In this document: piece by piece, positions 36,390 through 45,175 of the stretch
Numbering within the stretch: position 1 is the first letter of the stretch
Layout: every line of letters begins with the position of its first letter
Source of the DNA: Oscillospiraceae bacterium
Lineage (GTDB): Bacteria; Bacillota; Clostridia; Oscillospirales; Ruminococcaceae
Direction: 5' to 3'
Assembly (NCBI GenBank): GCA_025757845.1
Contig: CP107211.1
Coordinates: 1,550,001-1,614,000, forward strand
Length of the DNA stretch: 64,000 nucleotides
Notes under the pieces: model-generated
Database searches by the model: none
Told to the model about the DNA's origin: nothing
What the model saw: only the letters and a program-made list of their open reading frames with translations
Made by a program: the position numbers and the translations under genes

Positions 36390-37318
36390 GGCTCTGCCTC
36401 CTGTCCTTTTTCCATGCGCTGCCGCAGGGCGTCTGCCAACGCTTCCAGTTTTTTCATCCGGTGCGAAAGGCCGGATTTGCTCACCGCCGGGTCAAAGCAG
36501 CCGCACAACGCGGTAAGCGATAAGTCGGGGTATTGCAGCCGTACTGCTGCCGCCTGCCGCAGCACCTCCGGCAGTGTTTCCAATGCATCGTTTTCCTGCA
36601 GATACCGGATGGCCCTGAGGGTCTGGGCGTTGGCCCGGGCCGTTTTGCCAAGGTTGGCCGTGTCGCAGTTGGTCTGCCGGTTGGTCTGGTTGCGCACCTG
36701 CTTGAAGGCTTTCTGTGCATGGATTTCCTCTGCCGCACCGGCTGCCCCCATAAAGCGGAGCAGTCGTTCCAGATTGGCGCTGTTCTTGACGTAGACCAGG
36801 TTCACGCCGTTGCGGCGGGTGCGGTGCGGGGCAAATTCATGCTCAGCCAGCAGGGCTTCAAAGTCCCGGGCCAGATTGGTGCGCGCGGTCAGGAACTCCA
36901 GATTGTACTCCTTCTGCGGGTCGGTGACGGTGCCACTGCACAAAAAAGCTGCGCCAATGTATGCACTGACGCAGGTCTGACAGCGGATCAGGGCGGGGTC
37001 GATCTGCAGGCTCGTCTCGCTGCCGGTGGTGCCGAACAGTTCATGCATCCGCACCACCTGTTCCGGCTCCCGGATGTTGAACTCATACAGTACGCCGCTG
37101 GGGCGCTGCTTTTCCAGAACGTCCCCCTGCACACCGCAGCGGGCAAAAAGTTCCCGGGCCAGCTGCACTGTGTGGGGCTGCTCGGTCTGGAGCACCAGTC
37201 CCCCTTTATCAAAATATTTGGCAAAGCAGGCAAAGCCATACGCTGCCGCACGCACGCAGCAGTCCTTCTGCAGGCTGCGTTGTGCGATCTCCTCCCGTGC
37301 ACGGGATGCAAAGCTCAT
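36386..37318 (-). CDS. whiA: DNA-binding protein WhiA
   Basis: 310 aa. N-terminal LAGLIDADG-like homing endonuclease fold without the catalytic residues (about 80-200), and C-terminal helix-turn-helix part (LSLTALCGCFDPAVSKSGLSHRMKKLE). WhiA links cell division and chromosome segregation in Firmicutes and sporulation in Streptomyces. It follows rapZ by 19 bases. Confidence 0.95.
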   Translation of the reverse strand: MSFASRAREEIAQRSLQKDCCVRAAAYGFACFAKYFDKGGLVLQTEQPHTVQLARELFARCGVQGDVLEKQRPSGVLYEFNIREPEQVVRMHELFGTTGSETSLQIDPALIRCQTCVSAYIGAAFLCSGTVTDPQKEYNLEFLTARTNLARDFEALLAEHEFAPHRTRRNGVNLVYVKNSANLERLLRFMGAAGAAEEIHAQKAFKQVRNQTNRQTNCDTANLGKTARANAQTLRAIRYLQENDALETLPEVLRQAAAVRLQYPDLSLTALCGCFDPAVSKSGLSHRMKKLEALADALRQRMEKGQEAEP

Positions 37319-37337
37319 AGTGGTTCCTCAATTCTGG

Positions 37338-38201
37338 TCAGCGCATGGCATCGCGGTGCTGGACACCCGGCTCGTAGCCGAGGGATGTGCAGTACTCCGC
37401 GATTTTGCGCGCAAAAGTAATGGAGCGGTGCTTGCCGCCGGTGCAGCCCACCGCGATGGTCAGCTGGCTCTTGCCTTCTTTGACATAGAGCGGCAGTGCC
37501 ACCTGCAAAAACTGCTCATACCGGTCCAGCAGCTGCTTTGCCTCCGGGTGGTTCATGACGAAGTCCACCACTTCCTGATCCAGGCCGGTCTTGTGTTTGA
37601 GCTCCGGCACATAGAAGGGGTTCGGCAGGCAGCGTACATCCAGTACCAGATCCGCCTCCGGCGGCAGACCAAACTTGAACCCGAAGGACATGATGGTAAG
37701 CCGCATGGCGCTTTTTGCACCGCCATTTTTCAGGAAAAGGTCGCAGATACGTTCCTTGTTCTGTGCAGTCGAGAGCAATGCCGTGTTGATGGTGTAATTG
37801 GCCCGCGACCGCAGCGGCTCCAGGATCTGACGTTCCTTCAGGAAGGCATCCCGGGTGGAAAGCCCCTCGGAAATGCTGATGGGGTGACGGCGGCGGGTCT
37901 CGCTGTAGCGGCGCATGAGCACCTCGTCCGGCGCATCCAGGAACAGGATCTTGTAGGGTTTTTTCTGCTCATCCAGCTGCTGCAGTGCCTGTTCGATCTC
38001 TTCCCGCGTGCGGCAGCCACGCACATCCATACACAGCGCCACCCGTTCCAGCTGGTTATCGCCCGCCTTGGAAAAGGCCGTGATGCTGGGCAGAAGTGCC
38101 GCCGGGATGTTGTCAATGCAGAAATAACCGATATCTTCCAGCGCATTCATAGCAACCGACTTTCCTGCACCGGAAAGTCCGCTGACGATCAACAGTTCCA
38201 T
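37338..38201 (-). CDS. rapZ: RNase adapter protein RapZ (YvcJ, P-loop nucleotide-binding)
   Basis: 287 aa. Walker A GLSGAGKS (8-15), and the C-terminal conserved GCTGGKHRSI, as in YvcJ/RapZ. In E. coli it controls GlmZ; in Firmicutes the role is less clear. Gap to whiA is 19 bases. The yvcK gene normally found between rapZ and whiA is missing. Confidence 0.95.
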   Translation of the reverse strand: MELLIVSGLSGAGKSVAMNALEDIGYFCIDNIPAALLPSITAFSKAGDNQLERVALCMDVRGCRTREEIEQALQQLDEQKKPYKILFLDAPDEVLMRRYSETRRRHPISISEGLSTRDAFLKERQILEPLRSRANYTINTALLSTAQNKERICDLFLKNGGAKSAMRLTIMSFGFKFGLPPEADLVLDVRCLPNPFYVPELKHKTGLDQEVVDFVMNHPEAKQLLDRYEQFLQVALPLYVKEGKSQLTIAVGCTGGKHRSITFARKIAEYCTSLGYEPGVQHRDAMR

Positions 38202-38232
38202 GGATCCGATCCCGCTCCTTTTTGAATCTATC

Positions 38233-39147
38233 TTATTTCACGACCCGGATCTCTTTTTCCAGATCGTAGCCGGTCTTTTCCTTTACAATGGCGCGCACTT
38301 CGTCGCACAAAGCCAGCACATCGGCACAGGTGGCACCGCCCAGGTTCACCACAAAACCGCAGTGCTTGTCGCTTACGGCGGCACCGCCATGGCGGTAACC
38401 CCGCAGGCCGCACTGGTCGATGAGGGCCGCCGCAAAAGCGCCCGCCGGGCGCTTAAAGGTGCTGCCGGCGCTGGGCTTGTCCAGCGGCTGCTTGTCGATG
38501 CGCTTCTGCATCAGCTCGTTCATCCGGGCCTTGATGGTATCCGGGTCGCCTTTTTCCAGGTGGAACACTGCGCCAAGGATGCAGGCATCATTCTCTTCAA
38601 ACGCACTGTGCCGGTAGGAAAAGTCCAGCTCGGACGCTTCACTGTCCACCCAGCGGCCGTCGGCGGTGAGATAGCTGACGGCTTCCAGCACATCCTTCAT
38701 TTCGCCGCCGTAAGCACCGGCGTTCATGTAGACGGCACCGCCCACCGTGCCGGGGATGCCATAGGCAAATTCCAGCCCGGTGTAGCCGTGCTGGAGGGCA
38801 AATTTGCACAGCTCGGAAAGTTTCAGACCTGCCGGTGCCGAAATATGATCGCCGTCGGCATTCTGATAAATCGACAGTCCCATTCCCGCTGCTTCGGCAG
38901 AAACATCAATGACTGCTCCTCGAAAGCCCTCGTCTGCAAACAGGATGTTGCTGCCATTGCCCAGCAGGTAATAGCGGATCTCCGCCTGTTTGCAGAACTG
39001 AACGGTCTGACAAAGCTGATCTTCATCCCGCGGCATCACAAACAGGTCGGCCGGACCGCCAATGCGGAAAGTGCAGTGTGCCGAGAGCGGCTCGTTTTCT
39101 TTATAAAGGATTCCAGCCGCCTGCAGCTGCTGCTTGAGTTGTTCCAT
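38233..39147 (-). CDS. murB: UDP-N-acetylenolpyruvoylglucosamine reductase
   Basis: 304 aa, short type (type IIb) with FAD domain. FRIGGPADLFVMP, GNGSNILFADEGFRG, the block GIPGTVGGAVYMNAGAYG and the catalytic Ser in PSAGSTFKRP are present. It makes UDP-MurNAc for peptidoglycan. In the hprK-murB-rapZ-whiA-dnaE unit. Confidence 0.97.
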   Translation of the reverse strand: MEQLKQQLQAAGILYKENEPLSAHCTFRIGGPADLFVMPRDEDQLCQTVQFCKQAEIRYYLLGNGSNILFADEGFRGAVIDVSAEAAGMGLSIYQNADGDHISAPAGLKLSELCKFALQHGYTGLEFAYGIPGTVGGAVYMNAGAYGGEMKDVLEAVSYLTADGRWVDSEASELDFSYRHSAFEENDACILGAVFHLEKGDPDTIKARMNELMQKRIDKQPLDKPSAGSTFKRPAGAFAAALIDQCGLRGYRHGGAAVSDKHCGFVVNLGGATCADVLALCDEVRAIVKEKTGYDLEKEIRVVK

Positions 39148-39160
39148 GGTGCGTGCTCCT

Positions 39161-40096
39161 TTAGTCCAGTTTATCGTCCAGACCCAGACGGATCAGCAGC
39201 TCCCTGGCCGCATTGTAACCCATCTTTTTCTGGCGGTTGTTGATGGCCGCGGTTTCCAGCACCACAGCAAGGTTGCGTCCGGGCGAGACCGGAATGCTGG
39301 TGCTGGGAATGCTGACGCCCAGAATGTCGTAATATTCGTTTTCCAGACCCGTACGCTGGTAATTCTTGGTGGGGTCCCAGGCTTCCAGCTGGACCACCAG
39401 GTCCAGGCTCTCGCTCAGCTTGACTGCACCCACACCGAACACCCGGGCCACATTGACGATGCCAATGCCGCGCAGCTCAATGAAGTGGCGGATATTCTCC
39501 GGAGCGGTGCCCATGATCTGCCGGTTGGACACCTTGCGCAGCTCTACCGCATCGTCGGCCACCAGACGGTGCCCGCGCTTGACCAGCTCAATGGCCAGCT
39601 CGCTCTTGCCGATGCCGCTGTCGCCCAGGATCAGGATGCCCTCGCCGTATACCTCCACCAGCACGCCGTGCCGGGTGATGCGGGGAGCCAGCTCCAGGTT
39701 CAGCACGCTGATCAGGCTGCCCATCAGGGTGCAGGTCGTCTCGTTGGAGCGCAGCAGCGCCACGCTGTGCTTTTTGGCCAACTCCAGCATCTCCGGGAAC
39801 GGTTTCAACTCTTCGCTGCGGCCCACGATAACGGCCGGCGGCTGCTGGCGGAACAGCTGTTCCAGCGCCTCGTAGCGCTTTTCGGCCGAGAGCCCGGACA
39901 GAAAATTCATCTCTGCCAGACCCATGATCTGCAGACGGAGTTTATCAAAATAGTCATAGTATCCGGCCAGAAACAGACCCGGACGGTTGACCTCTGCGAT
40001 CTCAACATTGATCTGGTCCAGTTCTTTGGGGGTATAGACCACCTCCAGGCTGACGCGCTCGGTCAGCGTTTTGAGCGAGACGTTGAACGTACCCAT
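39161..40096 (-). CDS. hprK: HPr kinase/phosphorylase
   Basis: 311 aa. Phosphorylates Ser46 of HPr for catabolite repression in Gram-positives. Walker A GDSGIGKS (158-165), the catalytic His143 in RHGVLVEVYGEG, and the HPrK signature RGIGIVNVARVFG are present. ATG 40096 has AGGAGG about 6 bases upstream. It is the first gene of the unit ending with dnaE and has a promoter at 40151-40179. HPr (or Crh) is not encoded in the window. Confidence 0.97.
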   Translation of the reverse strand: MGTFNVSLKTLTERVSLEVVYTPKELDQINVEIAEVNRPGLFLAGYYDYFDKLRLQIMGLAEMNFLSGLSAEKRYEALEQLFRQQPPAVIVGRSEELKPFPEMLELAKKHSVALLRSNETTCTLMGSLISVLNLELAPRITRHGVLVEVYGEGILILGDSGIGKSELAIELVKRGHRLVADDAVELRKVSNRQIMGTAPENIRHFIELRGIGIVNVARVFGVGAVKLSESLDLVVQLEAWDPTKNYQRTGLENEYYDILGVSIPSTSIPVSPGRNLAVVLETAAINNRQKKMGYNAARELLIRLGLDDKLD

Positions 40097-40150
40097 CCTT
40101 GTTCCTCCTGTGTTCTTGTGCCCGGCTGTGCGCCGGCATCCTTCTTTTTT

Positions 40151-40179
40151 ATTATAGTAAAAAATCCGGACGATTACAA
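40151..40179 (-). promoter_or_regulatory. Sigma-A promoter of hprK-murB-rapZ-whiA-dnaE
   Basis: TTGTAA (40174-40179), 17 bases, TATAAT (40151-40156) on the minus strand. Confidence 0.7.
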
Positions 40180-40260
40180 CGCCTGTTCCCATCTTTTTCT
40201 ATCCTGCGGGCCAAGGCACGCTGCTGCGAAGAGGTCTGTCCGGGCTTCCTGCAAAAAGAT

Positions 40261-40322
40261 TTTACATTTACATGGATTTTACATTTGCTCGATTTCGGAT
40301 TTTACAATGCATCCACTATACT
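40261..40322 (+). promoter_or_regulatory. Pho-box-like repeats and promoter of the Na/Pi-PhoPR unit
   Basis: Four copies of TTTACA on the plus strand at 40261, 40267, 40278 and 40301, then TATACT at 40317-40322 as -10. The second and third copies are 11 bases apart, which is the spacing of PhoP direct repeats (TTWACA) in Bacillus. There is no good -35, as expected for an activator-dependent promoter. About 45 bases remain to the ATG at 40368. Confidence 0.7.
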
Positions 40323-40367
40323 GAAACTCGGAAGAAAACACGTCAAATCAAAGTGAGGAAAATCCTT

Positions 40368-42155
40368 ATGACTATTTTCAATGTCTTTTCGCTTCTGGGC
40401 GGCCTGGCCCTGTTCCTGTTCGGCATGGACATCATGGGCAAGGCGCTGGAAAAGCAGGCCGGCGGCCAGCTGCAGAAGATCCTGAGCAAGCTGACCGACA
40501 GCCCGCTCAAAGGTTTCTTTCTGGGTCTGTGCGTAACGGCCATCATCCAGAGCTCCAGCGCCACCACCGTCATGGTGGTCGGTTTTGTCAACAGCGGCAT
40601 CATGGAGCTGCATCAGGCCATCGGCGTGATCATGGGCAGCAACGTGGGCACCACCGTCACCAGCTGGATCCTGAGCCTTTCGGGTCTGCAGGGCGACAGT
40701 GTGCTGATCAAGATGCTCAAACCCACTTCTTTCAGTCCTTTGCTTGCATTTATCGGCATTTTGCTGTATATGTGTAAGAGTGAGAAGAAAAAAGGTGTGG
40801 GCACCATCCTCATCGGCTTTGCCGTGCTGATGACCGGCATGACCACCATGTCCAACGCAGTGCTGCCGCTGCAGGGCGAAGAGTGGTTCACCAGCCTGTT
40901 CGTCCGCTTCTCCAACCCCATCCTTGGTGTGCTGGTGGGCGCACTGGTCACCGGCATCATCCAGAGTTCCAGCGCCAGTGTGGGCATTCTGCAGGCACTG
41001 AGCGCCACCGGCGTGATCACCTACGGCAGTGCCATCCCAATCATCATGGGCCAGAACATCGGCACCTGTGTCACGGCGCTGATCTCCTCGGTGGGTGCCA
41101 CCAAGAATGCCCGCCGGGCCGCCATGGTGCACCTGTACTTCAACATCATCGGCGTGACCATCTTCCTGTTTGGTTTCTACGGTCTGAACGCCGTGTGCCA
41201 CTTTGCCTTTGTGGATTCCACCATTGAAGCCTGGGGCATCGCCGTGGTGCACTCCGCCTTCAACATCCTGGCCACCCTCATCCTGCTGCCTTTTGCCAAC
41301 GGGCTGGAAAAGCTGGCCATCCTCACCATCCCGGACTCCCCGGAAAAAGAGAGCTTTGCCCTGCTGGATGAACGTCTGCTGAACACCCCGGCTGTGGCCG
41401 TGGAGCGCGCCCGCAGCGCCACCGCCGACATGGCAGAGCTGGCCCGCGTGGGCGTGGTGCAGGCCATGAGCCTGACCCACCAGTGGAACGACGAGCTGGC
41501 CCAGAAGGTGCGTGACGAGGAAAGCACCGTGGACCGTTATGAGGACGCTCTGGGCACCTACCTTGTCAAGCTGTCCGGCCGCGAGCTGAGCCACGCCGAC
41601 AGCCAGAGCGTGAATACCCTGCTGCACACCATCAGCGATTTCGAGCGCATCAGTGACCACTCGGTCAACCTGCTGGAATCCGCGGAGGAAATGCACCAGA
41701 AGAACATTGAATTTTCCAAGGACGCACAAGAGGAGCTGCAGGTGCTGGAAGATGCCGTGCAGGATATCCTGAGCCGCACCACCGACGCCTTCCGCAAGGG
41801 AGACCTGCACCTGGCCAGCAAGGTAGAGCCGCTGGAAGCTGTGGTCAACGAGCTGGTGCGTGCCATCAAGGCACACCACATTGCCCGCCTGCAGACCGGC
41901 AGCTGCTCCATTGAGTACGGCTTTGTGCTGGACGATCTGCTGACCAACTACGAGCGTGTGTGCGACCACTGCAGCAATGTAGCCGTTGCCCAGATCGAGG
42001 TAGCACAGGACAGTTTTGACACCCACGCTTACCTCAACGATCTGCGTCATGGCAAAGATACCAAGGAGAGCGAAGAATTTCATCGTCGACTGGACAAATA
42101 CCGGGAGCGGTATCTCTTCCCGGACAATCAATCTGCGGAGGAATTTGACAAATGA
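40368..42155 (+). CDS. Na/Pi cotransporter family protein (NptA-type) with PhoU-like C-terminus
   Basis: 595 aa. Two repeats of the Na/Pi signature are visible (IIQSSSATTVMVVGFVNSG at about residue 55 and IIQSSSASVGILQALS at about 196) within 8-9 transmembrane segments (about 1-320). The C-terminal half (about 350-580) is a soluble PhoU-like helical domain, ending in a region with DFERISDHSVNLLE and NYERVCDHCSN. It transports phosphate with sodium. The stop overlaps the response regulator ATG by 4 bases. Pho boxes stand in front of it. Confidence 0.93.
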   Translation: MTIFNVFSLLGGLALFLFGMDIMGKALEKQAGGQLQKILSKLTDSPLKGFFLGLCVTAIIQSSSATTVMVVGFVNSGIMELHQAIGVIMGSNVGTTVTSWILSLSGLQGDSVLIKMLKPTSFSPLLAFIGILLYMCKSEKKKGVGTILIGFAVLMTGMTTMSNAVLPLQGEEWFTSLFVRFSNPILGVLVGALVTGIIQSSSASVGILQALSATGVITYGSAIPIIMGQNIGTCVTALISSVGATKNARRAAMVHLYFNIIGVTIFLFGFYGLNAVCHFAFVDSTIEAWGIAVVHSAFNILATLILLPFANGLEKLAILTIPDSPEKESFALLDERLLNTPAVAVERARSATADMAELARVGVVQAMSLTHQWNDELAQKVRDEESTVDRYEDALGTYLVKLSGRELSHADSQSVNTLLHTISDFERISDHSVNLLESAEEMHQKNIEFSKDAQEELQVLEDAVQDILSRTTDAFRKGDLHLASKVEPLEAVVNELVRAIKAHHIARLQTGSCSIEYGFVLDDLLTNYERVCDHCSNVAVAQIEVAQDSFDTHAYLNDLRHGKDTKESEEFHRRLDKYRERYLFPDNQSAEEFDK

Positions 42156-42841
42156 TCTATATCGTAGAAGATGATGACGCCATCCGTGAGCTGGAGCAGT
42201 ATGCCCTGCAGTCCAACGGTTATGAAGTGGCCAGCTTTGCCAGTTCCGAACCGTTCTGGCAAGCCATGCGCACCGAAGCCCCGGAGCTTGTGATCCTGGA
42301 CGTGATGCTGCCCGGCGAGGATGGGTTCTCCATCCTGAAAAAACTGCGCAACACCCCTTCCCTGCACCGGCTGCCCATCATCATGGTCACGGCCAAATCC
42401 AGCGAGCTGGACACCGTGCGCGGGCTGGACTGCGGTGCCGACGACTACATTTCCAAGCCGTTCGGCATCATGGAGTTCCTCAGCCGGGTGCGTGCCTCTC
42501 TGCGCCGGGCGGCTCCGGAGGAACGGCCCAATGTGCTCAGCTTCCATGAGATCCTGCTGGACAATGCACGTCACAGCGTGACAGTGAACAACCAGCCTGT
42601 CGAACTGACCTACAAAGAATACAGCCTGCTGCGCCTTCTGCTGGAGAACACCAACCTTGTGGTGACCCGCGAGACGATTTTGCAGGTGGTGTGGGGCACC
42701 GACATTTCGGTGGAAAGCCGCACCGTGGACATGCACATCCGCACCCTGCGCAAAAAGCTGGGCGATGCCGGACGCTACATCTGCACCATCCGCAAGGTGG
42801 GCTACAAGCTGGCCGATGACGAGGAGGCTGGAGACGAATGA
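42152..42841 (+). CDS. PhoP/OmpR-type response regulator
   Basis: 229 aa. Receiver domain with acidic pair at 7-9, phosphoacceptor Asp50 in VILDVMLPG, Thr80 and Lys102, then a winged-helix DNA-binding domain (about 130-225, ELTYKEYSLLRLLLENTNLVV and RTVDMHIRTLRKKLGD). It overlaps both neighbours by 4 bases. Its place behind a phosphate transporter, and the Pho boxes upstream, suggest that it is the PhoP-type regulator of this unit. Confidence 0.93.
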   Translation: MIYIVEDDDAIRELEQYALQSNGYEVASFASSEPFWQAMRTEAPELVILDVMLPGEDGFSILKKLRNTPSLHRLPIIMVTAKSSELDTVRGLDCGADDYISKPFGIMEFLSRVRASLRRAAPEERPNVLSFHEILLDNARHSVTVNNQPVELTYKEYSLLRLLLENTNLVVTRETILQVVWGTDISVESRTVDMHIRTLRKKLGDAGRYICTIRKVGYKLADDEEAGDE

Positions 42842-44187
42842 AGCCGCACAGCATGGAAGAAAAAATCAGCTACCGGCTGTTCCTCATGGGCTTTCTGGGG
42901 CTGCTGTTCACCGCAGCACTGTGCATCTTTGTCTTTCACCGGGCTTTTACCGCCCAGGCCTGGGATGACCTGGAAAAAGAGAGCGATCTCATCCGTGCCG
43001 GGTATGACCTGACCAGCGAGCCGCAGCAGCTTTCTTTCTTTGTGACCGGCGACCTTCGCATTACGCTGATCTCCCCGGACGGCGACGTGATCTTTGAGTC
43101 TGCCACCGATCAGCCCATGGAGAACCATCTTACCCGTCCGGAGATCGTGCAGGCGCTGCAGGGCAGCATCGGCAAGGACATCCGTGATTCCCAGACCATG
43201 GGATATGAGACCTATTATTATGCCGTGCAGCTGCCCGGCGGCAACATCCTGCGCGTAGCGCAGGACGCCGAAACGGTGTGGTCGGTCTACGACGGAGCCC
43301 TGCCGGCCATCGTGCTGAGCTGCGTTGCCCTGATGTTGGCTGCCGCGATCCTCTCCACCCTGCTCACCCGCGCCCTTGTGCAGCCGGTGCTGAACATGAC
43401 CGAGGATCTGGACCACATTCAGGATAAGGTCCCGTACAAGGAACTGATTCCCTTTGCTGAGAGCATCCATGCCGACCGCATCCTGCGGGAAAACAACGAG
43501 AAGATGCGGCAGGATTTCACCGCCAATGTGAGCCACGAGCTCAAGACCCCGCTGACCAGCATTTCCGGGTATGCGGAACTGATCGAGACCGGCATCGCCA
43601 AGCCGGAGGATGTGCCCGGTTTTGCCCAGAAGATCCATGGCGAAGCCAGCCGGATGATCCAACTGGTGAACGATATCCTGCAGCTGTCCAGCCTGGACAA
43701 CGCCTCCGAGACCTCCTCCATGCCGGAAATGGAGGTCGTGGACCTGCTGGACGTAGCCAAGGAGTGTGTGGAGCGTCAGAAGCTGAACGCCCGCCACACC
43801 TACATCACCCTGACCTATCTGGGCGAGAGCGCACCGGTGCGGGGCAACCGCAATCTGTTGGATGAATTGTGCCAGAACCTGTGTGACAACGCCATCCGCT
43901 ACAACCGCCCCGGCGGCAAGGTGCAGATCGTGACAGCCTGCACCCGGGACGGCCATTGCAGCCTGACCGTGACCGACAACGGCATCGGCATCCCGCGCGA
44001 GTCGCAGAGCAGTGTGTTCGAGCGCTTCTACCGGGTGGACAAGAGCCGCAGCAAGGCCACCGGCGGCACCGGTCTGGGGCTGGCCATCGTCAAGCACATT
44101 GCCCTCATCCACGGGGCCCGCATCAAGCTGGAAAGTCAGGTGGACGTCGGCACGACCATCACGGTCACCTTCCCCACGGCATCCTGA
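42838..44187 (+). CDS. Sensor histidine kinase (PhoR-like)
   Basis: 449 aa. Two transmembrane helices (about 13-35 and 158-182) enclose an extracellular sensor domain of about 120 residues; a short linker leads to the DHp helix with His233 in NVSHELKTPLTSISGYAEL and the HATPase_c domain with N box (NLCDNAIRYN), DNGIGIP and GTGLGLAIVK. Unlike many PhoR proteins it seems to have no cytoplasmic PAS domain. Overlaps the regulator by 4 bases (ATGA). Confidence 0.93.
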   Translation: MKPHSMEEKISYRLFLMGFLGLLFTAALCIFVFHRAFTAQAWDDLEKESDLIRAGYDLTSEPQQLSFFVTGDLRITLISPDGDVIFESATDQPMENHLTRPEIVQALQGSIGKDIRDSQTMGYETYYYAVQLPGGNILRVAQDAETVWSVYDGALPAIVLSCVALMLAAAILSTLLTRALVQPVLNMTEDLDHIQDKVPYKELIPFAESIHADRILRENNEKMRQDFTANVSHELKTPLTSISGYAELIETGIAKPEDVPGFAQKIHGEASRMIQLVNDILQLSSLDNASETSSMPEMEVVDLLDVAKECVERQKLNARHTYITLTYLGESAPVRGNRNLLDELCQNLCDNAIRYNRPGGKVQIVTACTRDGHCSLTVTDNGIGIPRESQSSVFERFYRVDKSRSKATGGTGLGLAIVKHIALIHGARIKLESQVDVGTTITVTFPTAS

Positions 44188-44191
44188 TTTT

Positions 44192-45175
44192 TCAAGCACC
44201 CAGAAATACAACGTCTGCCTGCAGCTGCGGGCAGGCGTTTTTTGTTGGCTCAAACCCGTCGGGAGAGCCTGTGCGCAGCAGACTGTGCTCCTGCAGATGC
44301 AGCAGGTCTGTCCCCTGCTGCCAGCAGGAACGTACCACCCCAAGGCAAAGCTCTTCCAACTGTTGACACTGTGCCGCATCCGGCTGCGGCGTGCCGTAGG
44401 CCGTCTGGCAGTCCAGACGCAGGGTGGCCGTCTGCTTCCGGAGAGCAACTGAGACGGTGCACCGCCGGATGGTTACACGCTTTCCTTGCAGCCAGAAGGT
44501 TCGTTTGCCCGGTGTGCCCGTCAGCAGAAGAAACGCCTCTGTCTCGTTTTCTGTCAGGCGCTGCACCGCACCGCTCCCGGTGCGGAAGGCCCCGCTGCCA
44601 GAAACCATCACGTTCCCTTCCTGTGCTTCGGGCAAGCAAAGCACAGGAAGCAGCATGCTTTCCTCGTGTGCATACAGCCGGGGCATTGCCGCCGCGCCCG
44701 CTTTGAGTTTGTCCAGCAGTTTGTCGGGCAGAGTCTCCGTTTTTCCGCACGACTGCAAGAGTATTTCCAGATCAAATTCCGTGCAGGAAAGTCGGGCCGC
44801 TGTGCGCCCGCAGCCGCGTTCCAGCACAAGTGCTTCGTATGCAGAGAGCACGCCGTCGTCCGTCTGCACCGGGAAAAGCAAATAGTCACACAGGCGGTAA
44901 TCGGCCGTCTGCGGCAGGGCTGCTTCGGCAGCGGCAAGGGCTGTTTCCAATGTCTGCCCTCGGCCATCGGCGATGCGCAGTGCGGCTGAGGCATCGGCTG
45001 CGTCGGCTGCCGCTTCCGGTGACTGATACAAAAGCCCCACCGACCAGGTCTGTTCCTTCTGTTCCAGATAAGCCACCCGTATCATACTTTTTTCGGTGGT
45101 CTCACAGCGCAGGAACAGCAGGCACCAGCCGACAAGCACCGCATAAAGCAGAATTCGGGCCCATCGCCGCTTCAT
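44192..45175 (-). CDS. Ger(x)C family germination protein (GerAC-like)
   Basis: 327 aa. In spores this is the lipoprotein subunit of nutrient germination receptors. A short N-terminal hydrophobic segment ends LLFLRC (Cys24), a weak lipobox because Arg precedes the Cys. The rest fits the Ger(x)C pattern: a long region with several small domains, short at the C-terminus. ATG 45175 overlaps the stop of the permease gene by 4 bases. The last codons overlap the terminator of the kinase gene on the other strand. The family is identified mainly by operon order and shape. Confidence 0.75.
   Translation of the reverse strand: MKRRWARILLYAVLVGWCLLFLRCETTEKSMIRVAYLEQKEQTWSVGLLYQSPEAAADAADASAALRIADGRGQTLETALAAAEAALPQTADYRLCDYLLFPVQTDDGVLSAYEALVLERGCGRTAARLSCTEFDLEILLQSCGKTETLPDKLLDKLKAGAAAMPRLYAHEESMLLPVLCLPEAQEGNVMVSGSGAFRTGSGAVQRLTENETEAFLLLTGTPGKRTFWLQGKRVTIRRCTVSVALRKQTATLRLDCQTAYGTPQPDAAQCQQLEELCLGVVRSCWQQGTDLLHLQEHSLLRTGSPDGFEPTKNACPQLQADVVFLGA
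44210..44246 (+). terminator. Terminator of the phosphate unit, inside the gerAC coding end
   Basis: ACGTCTGCCTGC pairs with GCGGGCAGGCGT, followed by TTTTTTGTT on the plus strand. It ends transcription of the histidine kinase and lies within the last 18 codons of the convergent Ger(x)C gene. Confidence 0.85.

Noticed and set aside
32868..36794. 1308-codon plus-strand open frame opposite dnaE
   Set aside because: It lies wholly antisense to dnaE and part of whiA, whose motifs are intact. The lack of stops comes from GC-rich codon use. No ribosome site or recognisable domain.
40255..40310. TTTACA repeats read as a CRISPR array
   Set aside because: The units are 6 bases long with spacers of 0-17 bases, and no cas genes are near. 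A Pho box explains it.
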